From assembly GCA_963969595.1 (NCBI GenBank), contig OZ018408.1:30380108-30444107 (forward strand): a DNA stretch of 64,000 bases. The letters run 5' to 3'. A model generated the notes under the pieces. It did not search any database and was not told the DNA's origin. It worked only from the letters and a program-made list of their open reading frames with translations. Numbering within the stretch: the stretch's first letter is position 1; each line of letters begins with the position of its first letter. The stretch comes from Neckera pumila (taxonomy: Eukaryota; Streptophyta; Bryopsida; Hypnales; Neckeraceae). Of this stretch, positions 23,610-35,553 are shown piece by piece. The position numbers were made by a program, and so were the translations under genes.

Positions 23610-25250
23610 AGTTCAAAAAGCAAGGGAAAGAAATAGACAATGATGAATTCATAGAGCAAGTTCCGAGGGACAAAAGAAAAACAGACATGTTCTATGAGTC
23701 AATGGAGACATTTGGTTGAGTTATGATTATATGATTGCATAAATGCTACTCTGACAAACACTTGCACCAAGTAACTTGTATATTCACTAAGGTCCCATAA
23801 ATGAACATTTTTTTAACAAACTTTGGTAGCAAATTTATACTAATCATACGATGTAGGTGGTTTGAAATCGTTGTGGTAACATTGTTAAAGTTAGTATCGT
23901 TGGACATCCTGGGCAAGCAGACATATCATACAGTTTGGGCAGAGCGGATGGACAAGATGACTATTTAAAGTAGTCAAATTGGGCAGATTAAGGTCATCAA
24001 ATATTCCGGACAAGTGGGTGATTTGAATTGTTTGGATGGACACTTTGTCTAATGTGACAACCATATAAGGTTATCTTGTTGGATACTCTTTGGGATTTAA
24101 GTGTCCTAGTGTCTGTTTGACATTGTATATTGTCCAACATATTGTCCGTCCAACCATGTCTAATAAGGTCATATTTAACAGCTGAGTCAATTTGAAATCT
24201 CATTTTAATTATGACTCAAAATTTAGAATGAAATAAGTGTTTATTACTCTCTACAAGACCAAGGCCTTTTTTTTGCCAAAAAACACTCAAAATTGCCATT
24301 TCTATAGCAAAGAATTAAAAAAAATGAATTTTTTTTTCCACATCTAATCGTAGAATCTTAGCATTCTTAGAGTCCCTTTCTTGGACATATTTGCTTAGTT
24401 GATTTGAATACACAGATGGAGGCCATGGAACTAGTGGTGCCCGTGAAGTCTAAAGTATAAGAAATGGTGCATGTGGTGTCCTTGATGCCTACCGTGAAGA
24501 AGTGGAAAGCAAAAGAGTTTGTCTGAGTGGCGCTTGTAAAGAAACAGAAGGAGAAAGGTGTGTCCTTTCCTGTCCTTGATTGAGTTTGATCATAAATTTT
24601 CCGGGCACTTGAGAATTGTGGATGAAGCTAATAAGGAAACATAGTGCTTCATGAATGTACTTAAGGATTAAACAGACGACGAGGAAGAGGAGGAGTTTGA
24701 ATTGGATGAAGTACTATGGGATGATAATGAAACTGAAATGTTCTATCGGGCACTGGAGATGTTTGGCATTGTCTTCTATATGATGCCTTTAGAATTGCCA
24801 AGTAGAATCAAAAACAAAAGTGGCAAAGAAATTTGATGAAGAAAATAAAGTAAGTACAGATTGCATTGACATTGCTCTCTACAAACATGTAACACAAGGT
24901 ATGTGATGCTCAATAAAGTTCCATAAGCTTTTTCTCATTATTGTTTTTAAATTCTGAGTTAAATTCCAAACTAATCCACATGTCTTGAAATGTTCCAGGT
25001 CAAACTATCCGCCTTTGTGACACCGTCGCCAGGCTTCGTGATAACTGGCCATGATACCTTCATTCTAGATACCTTCAATAGAGCGTACTTGATGAGACTG
25101 TGCAATAGTTTCTTGCTTACTTTCCTGTGAATGACGAGTTCATTGCCCACAAGATGTGCTCTGTTAATATTTCACTTGCTAATCTTCTTCTCAGCAGAGA
25201 AAATCTCAAACCCACATACATTGCACTTATCTATTATAAGACTAGTCATA
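23610..25250 (+). pseudogene. Unrecognised, decayed coding-like segments
   Basis: Three stretches look like old exons but carry stops. Around 23610-23720 a frame ends DMFYESMETFG then a stop. Around 24660-24835 an acidic frame (DDEEEEEFELDE) leads to EMFYRALEMFG and soon stops. Around 25000-25250 a frame reads FPVNDEFIAHKMCSVN and ends in a stop. The repeated MFYxxxExFG motif suggests duplicated exons of one gene. I do not recognise the family. Confidence 0.35.
24241..24360 (+). mobile_element. TTAA-family left-end fragment (~120 bp)
   Basis: The sequence ACCAAGGCCTTTTTTTTGCC and CACTCAAAATTGCCATTTC matches the first ~120 bp of the family. The remainder is absent and the adjoining sequence differs. 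Confidence 0.65.
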
Positions 25251-25419
25251 TTTAAAGTGATTTCAATGTAACGCCCATCAAAGCATGTATTATCAAAGTG
25301 ATACACTTAGTTTGAAAAGTTTTATTTGTTGATGATTGAGACTGTTGGATACTATAGGTTCTTCCTAATCTGTATTTGATTAAATATGAGGTTCTTGATT
25401 TGTTTTAGCCAAACTTTTT

Positions 25420-25556
25420 ACTACAAGAAAACAATGTCCAAATTGACATGTTTTAATTGACTAAAATGTCCAAATTGACAAAATTCTACCAATAAAAAAA
25501 TGTCCGAATTGGAAAAAATTGACAAAAAATGTCCAAATTGACATTGCTCGGTAGTG
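25420..25556. mobile_element. Short CACTA-like element with internal repeats
   Basis: The left end reads ACTACAAGAAAAC and the right end reads GGTAGTG, an imperfect CACTA-type pair. Between them AATGTCCAAATTGACA occurs three to four times in slightly altered form. Target duplications are not clear. Confidence 0.45.
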
Positions 25557-25631
25557 AGCCGTTCAAAGAAAAGGCAATACCCTAAACCACCCTAATCCTA
25601 AACTAGCCTGGAATTTCATTCTAAGCGCAAC

Positions 25632-26979
25632 CATTAGAGAAGAACCTAGCCCTCCCAAGGGCCGCCAGTTCCCAATGATAAACTTGTATGTGAACAAATG
25701 TTCTCTAGGTAGTGCGCACTTGGGAACTAAAGTTCTCCTTGTCTCTGATGTGGCCAGGAAACGACTTCAGCAGGGGTCGTCCTGCTCGTCCCGATATTGG
25801 AACGCGCTTCAACATATTCCTTCACGTTGATGAAGGCATGTTTGGTATCCGAGGGAATCTAAAACCTCAAAGAATTACCACCTATTCTTCCTCATTGCAA
25901 AGCCAAAATTTGTACAAAAAATACTTTACGGACACTAGAGCACACCTCTATGTTAATGTGCTTGTGAATAGCAATCAAGAGTAACCAAAATTTGCCAATT
26001 GCATTTGATTACGACCACTCAATTCTCAATTCCGAGACAGCTCCAACCCCGCAATTGAAAACTTACCGTTCCTCCTGGCGATCTCCACATCACCGACAAA
26101 AAATCAACATTGTACTATCATAGAACATCAAATTCCACAATTGGGAGCGCAAAATTTCCACAGGTCGCAAATATCAGTGTGCAAGAACAATACAAACGGA
26201 TACAAAGACACATTAGCAAGCTCATACAAGCTTAATCTGAAAAAGCAAATAAGCTAGAAGCTAGATTGCCTCACAGTTTCGAATTTCTGTCAAATTTACA
26301 AAATATCAAATTCACACCAAGTTCAAAAATTCCACAAGCTACAAAATTGCAGATATCAATGTGCGGAAACAGACCAAACAAACAAACAACGCACAAACAA
26401 TTTGAAATAAGCTCAAGCCAAAAAAGCTTCTTTTTCCACAAAGGCACTCTCTCACAACATCAGCAACAACCACAATCCACTGGTACGTGCAATTTCAACT
26501 TCGAATTGCAAAGAAATGATCAAATCTAAGGCTAAAACATGTCACAACCAGATCTAGGTCAAATTCACACCGAGACCTCAAATTTTCACGCCACAAAATT
26601 TGCAAATATCAATGAGTAGAGACAAGTTTAACAGACACAAAGACAAACAAGCACAATCTTTAAGCAAAAAGGAGCTAAACGTAGAATGCCTTATGATTTC
26701 AAAGTTCCGACATATGCAAGAATCATCCTTCAAAGATTCTTCTTTGTCACAAGATTCCTTCTCAATACATGAGCGGCAAGCAGGTCAGCAAGAAGCTTTG
26801 ATGAGTGAAAGTCAGAGTGAGCCAAAAACTGGCGGGAAGGCAAGAAATCCTTGGCGAGATGAAAAACCCGATGCTGATGTGACAAAGATTCAAATCAATG
26901 TGAACATATAGGGAACACCCCTTGACAAAGGGGAACACCTCTAGAGCGGCCCTTGGAAGGGCTCACTTCTTCTCTAATG
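25632..26979. mobile_element. CATTAGA-family long TIR element (1,348 bp)
   Basis: The left end is CATTAGAGAAGAACCTAGCC, the right end inverted is CATTAGAGAAGAAGTGAGCC, and both continue into CCAAGGGCC; about 30 bp of TIR. There is no evident target duplication. The interior is unlike the MITE relatives. It includes a balanced-composition block at 25730-25860 with a 90-codon open frame (25712-25984) of no recognised similarity, and three diverged tandem copies at 26128-26720. It may have captured host sequence. Confidence 0.65.
26128..26720. repeat. Three diverged tandem copies (~180-250 bp each)
   Basis: Blocks starting near 26128, 26309 and 26562 share AAATTCACACC, AAAATT(C/T)CAC, GCA(A/G)ATATCA(A/G)TG and ACAAAC-rich tracts in the same order. 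Open frames at 26266-26529 and 26600-26911 overlap them and are probably incidental. Confidence 0.55.
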
Positions 26980-27204
26980 CCTTTCTACCGCAAGATCTTG
27001 CTACCGGACCAACAAGACCCCCCATACAACGCGTGCCAGTTATCAACCCGCCGCCACTGACCTCACCATACTTAGAGAGGGGAGCTAGCACTAAAAGCGG
27101 CATTGAAACCCAACCCACATTCTACCAATAGTAGATGCTTAGCGGAGACAATCCGAAGAGCATATGCAAAGCAAATTATTGGCGACGTTATTGATCTAGC
27201 AGGA

Positions 27205-27578
27205 CTATAGTTGTTACATTGGACAAACAATCCAATATGTCCGCCTGTCCGGGATGTCCGGTGACTCTAATCCGCCCAATTGCTTGTAGAAAATTCAATT
27301 TTTCTATTGATTTGGTCGCGTTGATTTGGATCACTTTTTTGTTGATTTGAACAATAATTTGTTCAAATCAACATATTACTGTTCAAATCAACATATTACT
27401 GTTCAAATCAACCAAAAAGTGACCCAAATTAGCGTGACCAAATCGACAGAAAATTTGAATTTTCTACTAATGGATATGATTATTGTAAGGTAATTACATT
27501 GTTTGTCCATCCAAATCATCCAAAATGTCCGCCTGTTTGGTACATCCAGTGATCCTAAGTTGCCCACTATAACAACGA
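27205..27578. mobile_element. Foldback element, ~370 bp
   Basis: Inner arms at about 27288-27357 and 27395-27466 are near-perfect inverted copies around TTGTTCAAATCAAC. A direct repeat ACATATTACTGTTCAAATCA occurs twice at the loop. Outer flanks share ATGTCCGCCTGT on the two sides in direct, not inverted, orientation. No target duplication was identified. Confidence 0.6.
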
Positions 27579-27579
27579 T

Positions 27580-28800
27580 GAACAGGACTGCATTACAAAT
27601 AGAACGAGGACATATCCAATGAAATAGGAGGGGATCTCATCTCCAACCCACGGATATACAAGAGTAGATGTAAAGAGGCTTTCCAACAAGTTGACACTAT
27701 TTTGCAACAAATTCTTCGGGAAATTGATTTGGATGACGCACATTTTCTCATCTCTAGTTGCCTAAAAACATGTGAACTTTCTTACATGAATTCACAACTT
27801 TTGGATTTGGAATTATACAAGTCTTTAACTATATTTATTCAAATATTATTAGTGAATAAAAGACAAGTAACCTTCCTTGTATTCTCCTTGATTTTCCGTT
27901 GTTATTCGCATGCTACTCCCTGCCTGTGGGTGCGACATATAGTAGATTCCAACTCAGCCCCACCTTTGGTATTTTCCATTGTTCAATTATATCCTCATTG
28001 CTTAATTTTGTTCTATCCTACCTCTGGTGCTTCTTTTAGTTCAAAATCACCTTCAGCGCCCTTTAAATACTTAGTCCATTTTTCGGCCTTCTAGGTATCT
28101 TGTTATTGGTTCATTTTCTTCCTCCTCTAATGCCTTCGGGCGGGTAATTGTCTACAGGTGTTATTATCAGTAAAGTTCCATCCTAGAATGGATTTCATCC
28201 TCCTTGTCATATTTGCATTATGCCTCACACGCATCATTGTTCTTATCAATTAACACAACAAATGTGCTAGTGAATGCATCGCAACAATGTACACACTATG
28301 TACATCAAACATATGTTTTGAGAAAAAACTCTATTAACAATAGTTGACATCAATAGCTAATTGTTGTGCAAATTCCAAAACAAGCAGGGGATTATGTGTA
28401 GGGCAATAATCAAGGCGGAGGGAATTTTGAAAATATATAGACTGATGAGGAGGGCAAAGGGATCTCCACCATTTCTACTTGATATCCAAGAGGGCGCACC
28501 ACTACTACATTGTCTTGTTGAATAGCATCTGCTAAGGCTCTCCAAAACTCAAACCCCATACATTTCTTTGCGGCTCCCAAATCACTGCCAGCATTCACTT
28601 CCAACGCGCTTTCCAACCCTCAAAAATCAATTAATTCTGTACTTCTTCTTCATTGCAAAATTCCTTGTAATTTTTGTTGTATCCTAGCCATGCAACAAAA
28701 ACAACACACCAAATAAAGACCATCTTTGTCAACAAGCCCATCATAAATATGAACGAACCTATTAACATTGACCTTTGAAAATCCAGATGAAATATGAAGA
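27580..28800. other. Intergenic DNA, no supported gene
   Basis: A 130-codon frame at 27702-28094 (plus) is the longest here. It is hydrophobic and serine-rich, with no recognised motif, no plausible splice context and no neighbour support. I treat it as unproven. Confidence 0.45.
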
Positions 28801-28807
28801 AATCCAG

Positions 28808-28915
28808 AACAAGGAGGGCGAAGGCGAACAAGGTGGGTGAAGGGGGATAAAGAAGGCAAAGGCAAACAAAGAAGGCAAAGGCGGACAAGGAGGTCAAAGG
28901 CAGACATGGAGGATA
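28808..28915. repeat. Purine-rich tandem repeat (GAAGGCAAAGGC-type)
   Basis: Imperfect 15-21-bp units built on AGGCAAAGGC(A/G)(A/G)ACAA recur about six times. Both opposite-strand frames through it (28631-28897 and 28650-28907) gain their length from the lack of stops in such repeats. Confidence 0.7.
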
Positions 28916-29189
28916 AAGCCCAATAAGAAATGCCTATTTATTTTCAAAATTGCCAACAACAAGGAAATTGCCTAACATAAACACCCGTTTAGAAATGAAA
29001 AAATTGATGAAATATATGAATGAATCAATGAATGAAAAATCCGTAATCACCAAGTATGCGGATTTCACGCACTAAGAAGGGATTATGAAAAATAATCCTC
29101 CCCCAAAATGAACGGGACATTTCTTGGTGGGGGTATACAAAAAATAGAGTACTTGATCTCTTACATTAGGCAAGTATCTATAGGGGTTG

Positions 29190-29640
29190 GACTTTAAAAG
29201 GGGTCGAAATTAGGTGTTGCAAACTTAAGTCAAATGGAAACTCTTTTTAAAGTAGAAAAAATCCATGTAGATAGTCAATCAATTCCAATCTCTACGAAAT
29301 CCTCCCATTTGCGTCAATCACCTACCTATTACCACAATTGTAGTAATCCTTTAGTATCATGATGATGCACTTGGAGAGGGGACACATGAACATGTGGTTG
29401 AGCATTGGTCTATCCATACTTTACCAATTTAGTCCCAACAAATTTTGAAAAATCACATAAAACTCATTTCTTTTTGGAATGTCTTCATTCTATTTGCAAA
29501 TAGCTTCTATCAAACTATTCAATCTTTAAAAAATATTTGAGTTGACAAATAGCTTCTCCAAGATACTAGATAGCAAATATCTTTGATAATAGGCATATTT
29601 ACCTCAATCTAAATTTATATAGTCAATGTTTGTAACTAAC
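29190..29640. repeat. Dispersed repeat B, copy 2 (empty site)
   Basis: This is the homologue of 20220-20860 without the 261-bp MITE. The junction reads CCAAGATACTAGATAGC. Confidence 0.7.
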
Positions 29641-29649
29641 ACATGTAGA

Positions 29650-31950
29650 TACCTAGTGCTCTTTACTAATTCTAGTGATATAAAAAAAATTCCAATTATA
29701 ATTTCAAACCGTGAATCTATGGTTGTTTGAAGAGAATATGTAAAAGAATTTCACAAAAGTCAGCGCCCATTTATTATGAATTTTACACAAAATAAATGCA
29801 ATTCTAAAATCATTCTTTACTAATTCAATTCAATCTCACACTTGGTATTAATGTTTATCTTGCCTTACATGTATTGTGTTCTATCTAACTCATAATCAAA
29901 TAATCTTTTATAATATTCATGAAATAGACCACCCAACATATGAAGTATAAATATTAGTTGTTTATAAAAGTCTAAAGATGATAGTATTAATTGAAAAAGT
30001 GCTTGAAATGAAGAATTAGGAACCAATGTTGTGATGTGGACTGTCTACAAGTTGAAATAGGCATCTTTGTATGCTAAAGGATGTGTGAAGTGTTGGAAGT
30101 TCTTGTTAGTTGTGGTTAATAAGCGGTTGGTTAGTATTTGATACAAGGATATAGGGAGGTAAGGGTTAGTCAGTGGTCATCCTTCTAGGATTATCGCTAG
30201 AAACTTAAAAGCAAGGATCGGTCCCTTGTCTCTCTTTTGGTTCTTAATGGGTTTGAGATGTGCAATCAAGTGTGCAATGCACTTTGTTGCTAAGTTGTAC
30301 ATTTGTTGGTGATTTACTATTGAAGGAAGCATTGATGTGAGGAGTTTTGGGTTTATGTTTTAAACAAAATGCTGGATCAAGGTAGACTTTTGGATCTAAG
30401 ATTTCGGATAGTTGATCTAAAATGATACCAATTTTCTAATGTAGATTTATTATGGAAAAGCCGATATGAAGCTTCAAATTAGAGGTATTTGGAATCAAAG
30501 GTAGCTAAGAAGAGTATATTGGGAAGCATCAATTCTATTGAATTTTTGTGATATGGCTTTAAAACTTAGAAGGTACTTTTTTCAACTTATCTACCAACTT
30601 TTTTCAAAAATTTAGATACAATGGATATAAGGTCTACCAGTTATGTACAAAATACAACTGGGTGTAGAAGCCATGACTTGGTAAAATGTCAATAGTGGAG
30701 AAAGGTTCACCAAAGTTGGACAATACCATAGATTTAGATGAAATTATATATGTAAATACAGAAAAAGTTGACCTGTATTCCAGAAGAAATTCAAGATATT
30801 TAGAATGATTTTCCATCATTTATGCTAGGTCAAAATTAGCTATAGTAGTTTTTAGATAATCTTGGAAAGGGTTAGAAAGTCACTAGTAGGGAAATGTCTT
30901 CTAAAGTTGGGCAATATTTTAGATTTAATTGAAAAGTGATATTTAAATACTTGGCAAGTATATATATTGTGGCAAAGTTTCAAGACATTTGGAGTAATTT
31001 TTCATTATTAATACTAGGTTGAAGGTAGCTAAGGCAATTTTTAAATTATCATTGGAATTATAAGATAGGAATTTGAAAATACATTTAGGATTTTTTAGGA
31101 ATTTAAGTATATAAATAGATTATATACAAAAAAATTTACAATGAAGGCCTTGTGCTATTCTAGACATATTTGCGCAACTTTGTGACGTTAGAATTTGAGG
31201 ATGTGAGATGAAAACATAGGATGAAATATAACATGATTAACCAATGCTACAGAGTCTTTTTTCTCCCACATAAAATAGGAGCCCCTACTATTGCAACATC
31301 CTAAACAACCAATGATTCTTTGTAGATTAAACTAAATTATTCACTCGCAAGGATTCAAGGAAGGATTGTCCCTCGGATAGATCACTTAGTGCATTTTAGA
31401 AACCACATGTGGTCTAATATAGATAAAGTGTTATTCTTTTTCACATAAATTTTATAAGAAAACTACAAATAAATTAGAGAACATTGAAAGTGACTAATCC
31501 ATTATAAATAAGATAGGTAGCCTACAAATATGGGTCATTAATTTTTCTTACATGTAATTTAGGGGCTTCAAAGTTGGATCCTATATATTCTATTTAGTAT
31601 AACCTATTAGGACAGTTGGTTGCACAACTGGGGCAAACTTGGACTGGATGAATATGGAGAGGTGAACACTCTTGAAACATGATTCAGTAAATATTGTTGA
31701 AAGCCTGATTTTTATTCACATCTAAATAAATTGTTTCACACGTTACAATCTAAATAAGTTGTTTCACATGATTTTTATTCACATCTAAATAAGTTGTTTG
31801 TACAATTAATTATGAATTGTTGAAGTTGTAATGGCATTGGTACTTCTTTGTATGTTCAAATTTTGAATATGATCACCACTTTTTTTGTTATAGATATGAT
31901 TGTAGTGAATTTTGATCTCAAAAAAATATTTTTTAAATCTTGACTAAACT
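29650..31950. other. AT-rich intergenic DNA, nothing supported
   Basis: Two related passages near 30600-30800 and 30840-31040 share wording (GGACAATACCATAGATTTA / GGCAATATTTTAGATTTAA and AAATTCAAGATATTTAGAAT / AGTTTCAAGACATTTGGAGT). They are a weak ~235-bp tandem duplication. No gene is recognised. Confidence 0.45.
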
Positions 31951-31959
31951 ATTTTAATT

Positions 31960-32650
31960 TAAAAAATAGGGTCAAAAGAAGAAGAATAAAAACTTTTATA
32001 CCAACTCAAATGGCAAACCCCAAAAAATAGTGTGAAAAATAATCAAAACTTTCACACCAACCCAAGTGTTAACCCAAAATATATAGGATGTGAAAAAGGA
32101 TGAAAAATTTCAACCAACCCAAGATCCAAGTGTCTAACTTGGGGTCTTATTAATAAAAGAAATAGGATGTGAAAAAAGAAATAAAAATTTCACCTAAACC
32201 AAAGAGACTTACCCAAAAAAATGGGGGTGTGAGAAAAAAAGAAAATTTTATATTAACCAAAGTGTCTTACCAAAAAAATAGGGTGTAAAAAAAACCCCAA
32301 AACTTTCACACCAATCCAAAAAAAATAGGATTAAAAAAAGAATGAAAAAATTCAAAGAATCCTACCCAAGAAAAATTGAGTATGAAAAATATTCAAAACT
32401 TTTGCACCAACCCAAGTGTCGAACCAAAATATATAGGATATGAAAAAGAATGGAAAATTTCAAACCAACCATAAATCCTAACCCAAGGTCTAATAAAAAA
32501 AAAACAAGATGTGAAAAGAGAAATAAAACTTTTACCTAAATCAAGAGACCTACCCAAAAAAATAAGATGTGAAAAAGACATTATATAAACCAAAGTGTCA
32601 TATAAAGAAATTGGATGTGGAAAAAGAAAGAAATCTCTTATACAAAGTAA
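31960..32650. repeat. Minisatellite with ~55-60-bp monomer and ~350-bp higher-order period
   Basis: The monomer runs roughly GATGTGAAAAA(A/G)GAA, then AAATTTCA(C/A)CC(A/T)A(C/A), then a CAAG(T/A)G or ACCCAAAAAAAT tract. A passage beginning AAAACTTTCACACCAACCC near 32046 is repeated near 32394 (AAAACTTTTGCACCAACCC), and the following ~230 bp repeat in the same order. Confidence 0.75.
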
Positions 32651-32663
32651 AAATCCCAAATAT

Positions 32664-32878
32664 CACTATAAGAAGCCCGTATTTTTTTGGGTGTCACTAA
32701 AAAGGACCTGTGTCCAAGTTGACGGATTTTGCTAGACATCCTACATAACAGCTTGTGGTTTTATCTCAACAATGACATCTAAAGTTACATCTTGATACTG
32801 GGACTGTATGAACCTACCTAAAGGTGCATTTTGGCCCCCATAGGGTCAATGAGACTTTAGGGATTAAACAATTCACAT
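32664..32878 (+). mobile_element. CACTA-element left end joined to TTAA-family right end
   Basis: CACTATAAGAAGCCCGTATT at 32664 is the same terminus as the 44022 MITE, and GACGGATTTTGCTAGACAT follows as in that element. No matching right end is present. Near 32800 the sequence passes into the TTAA-family right end, GAGACTTTAGGGA then TTAA (32875-32878). A truncated chimera. Confidence 0.55.
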
Positions 32879-32879
32879 A

Positions 32880-35540
32880 TTTTGTAATAGAATCAATACA
32901 TGAGATTATTTCTCACTTTTGATATTTTTTTAAATTGATAATTTTCTAAATACATGTGAATAATCTATGAATTTGTGAAGTTCAAATTCATATGTACTAT
33001 GTAGTGTGCTTCAAACTATTTTTTGCATTCATGTAAGCTATATATTTTAGACTTTTTATACCTATATATTCACAAGATTGGTTTAGGATACAAAATTGGG
33101 AATGGGTGACTCTCCCTTGTATAATCATTGCTACAAACATTTTATTGCAAACTTTAATGTCTAAAGGAATTTGAAAACATTTGGCTTTTAGATATAGAAG
33201 ATGTGTTTGGAGATATAAAATTGTAATTGAATATTGGGGATAGAAGTTTGAAATGATTTGAATTTTTTTGTGAACTTAAAAAATGTAGATTTTTATACTA
33301 TGTGGCTTAAGATTTTTGTTATAGTAGGAAGAATTATTCATTAAATATTATACATTTAGATATGAAGAAATGGTGCAATTTTTTGTATATGGTGACTTTA
33401 GTAGGGCATCAACAATGGAAGGAAGCTCCAAATCTAAAGTCAATTTTTGTTACTTTTGACGTGCAAGTCAAGAATATTGTTGCAATAAGATTTTAGAACC
33501 ATCGATTTCTTAGAATTCAATCTGAAATTATTTATGCAAGAAGGGGTTAGAAAACAAAAGTGAACTTGTTTTGTATTGGTAAAAAGGATTGCGCATATAT
33601 ATGTATAGAAATCACATGTAGGAATAGTGACCTTTGTTACATATGAAATACTATATATTCTTGAAGTGTGCCATTCATTTTCCTTTTATGAAACATTCAT
33701 TCTTCTAAAAAGGACTAAAATAGAGCTTTGGACATGGTTACAATAAATAGATTAAACAACTGTATTTATTTGTACACATAGTTTTCTCAAAATTCAAATT
33801 ACTTTGTTTTGTATTGGAAATATTGTATTTTTTCTATAATAATAATATATTTCTAGGTGCATAATGGATTATAAAATATACATAAATTGTCTTTACTTTT
33901 TTTTAAATTATACTATTTGCATCATCATTTTACTCAAATATTTGTAGTTTGCACAAGATCCAAATATTCATTTCAGTTGTGCTTTTGACTTTTCTAAGCT
34001 TTTAGAGGACTTTGTTGGTCCTCCAAATCCTTTAGAGGCTAACTCAAAAAGACTTATAAGATTTTGATAAAACATTCAAGTGCTACAAAACATTTCCACA
34101 CAACTTTTTTAAAATTTGTAGTAAAAAGAAGAGGTGAAGATTTGTAGTTACAAATTATTCATATAGTTGGATTTCAAAATATATATAATTATAAATCTTT
34201 GTGAAATCATTTTGAAGCATTTAAATTTAAATTTTTTTAAAAATTAAAATTAAAATTTGACAATTTGAACTTCTTTATTGATTGATTAAATATTCATTTT
34301 ATTTAATACATTGTAGAAAAAAAAAGATTTGACGTTAAAAATATAAATATTTTTTTATATTGACAACTTGTTTAGTACTTAGATTATATTAATTACTTTA
34401 CAATCTTTCCCCATGAAAAAGATTGGGTGTACTTTTATTATTTGAAATATTAAAAAGTAATTGAATTATAATTTGAATAAATTAAATAAACATATACTAT
34501 AAAGAATTGCCCAATTTCAAGCAACAACCAATGAATATTCAATGGGATTTTTTGTGGCTAATATTGTAAATGTATATTGGATCATTGCAACTAACACTTG
34601 TGTTATTTTTCTATCTTTTTTTTTATCTTCTTTCTTTTTTAGACTTTAATTTTTGAAATAACTCTTGAGTTTTCTATAAGTCTTCTGCTATCCAAAATAT
34701 ACTTTTTATCTTGTATACTTATATAGTTTACTTGGAATAATTGGTATTTACAGTTACTTGACTTATTTTTCTTAAATGAAAAATCCATTAAAAAGTCTAC
34801 CAAATGGTGACTTTGCAGCACATTCCACATGCTTGATGCTAATATTGCAGCTATTGATAACTGGCTCCTCCCTTAGATTTATGGAGTGCTACAGCAATAC
34901 CTCTAGAGCAATTGGCCAACTTTGATGTTTGGCAATACATTTTCAGCACCACTAGGTAAATTTATTTGAAATTTGGGGTTTTGCTATTGCCAAAAAATCT
35001 TGCAAATCCTTGCATTACGAAAGCCTTATTGCCTTCAACTTCATTAAATCATTAAATTGAAGAACAATTGAAGTGCTGCAACAAGGTTGAATTTTTGAGT
35101 AGAAGTTGACTGGGTTTAATAGTACTTGTGATTGGATTTGATCTAGTTTTGCTGCAGTGCACAACTTTGTTTTAGAGTTTATCCATGAATTTCCCTTCAT
35201 TTCCCTGTTGTATGCTTAGGAATAGAAAAATTCCTTGCAAAATTAGGTCAAAGTGTTTTGGTTGTTGGTTTGGGCCTTATTCCAAAAGAAATTTATGAAT
35301 AAATTTGCAGATTGTTCCTTTAGAAAAACCATATTGCCTTCAATTTTGTCTAATAATTGAAACAAAGAACAATGATGTTGAATTTTGAAATTGAAATTGA
35401 CTGGTGGTGACGTGACTTTCCCTTGATTGCTGTGCAAAAATGTAAATATCCACCTTGTCTACTATCAATAATCTAGTTTTGTTATTGGTTAATAATCCAA
35501 TATATTTGGTCGAATGCTATTTTTTGGTTCATAACAAGAG
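32880..35540. other. AT-rich intergenic DNA
   Basis: Composition is extremely AT-rich, especially 33800-34500. No gene or element ends could be supported. Short minus-strand frames at 34639-34830 and 35015-35437 look incidental. Confidence 0.5.
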
Positions 35541-35553
35541 GCTTGTCTTTTAG

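Noticed and set aside
27702..28094. 130-codon plus-strand ORF
   Set aside because: Hydrophobic and serine-rich with no domain or splice support; kept only as part of an intergenic entry.
32045..32640. CRISPR array
   Set aside because: The repeats are imperfect, lack unique spacers of constant length, and the genome is eukaryotic; this is a minisatellite.
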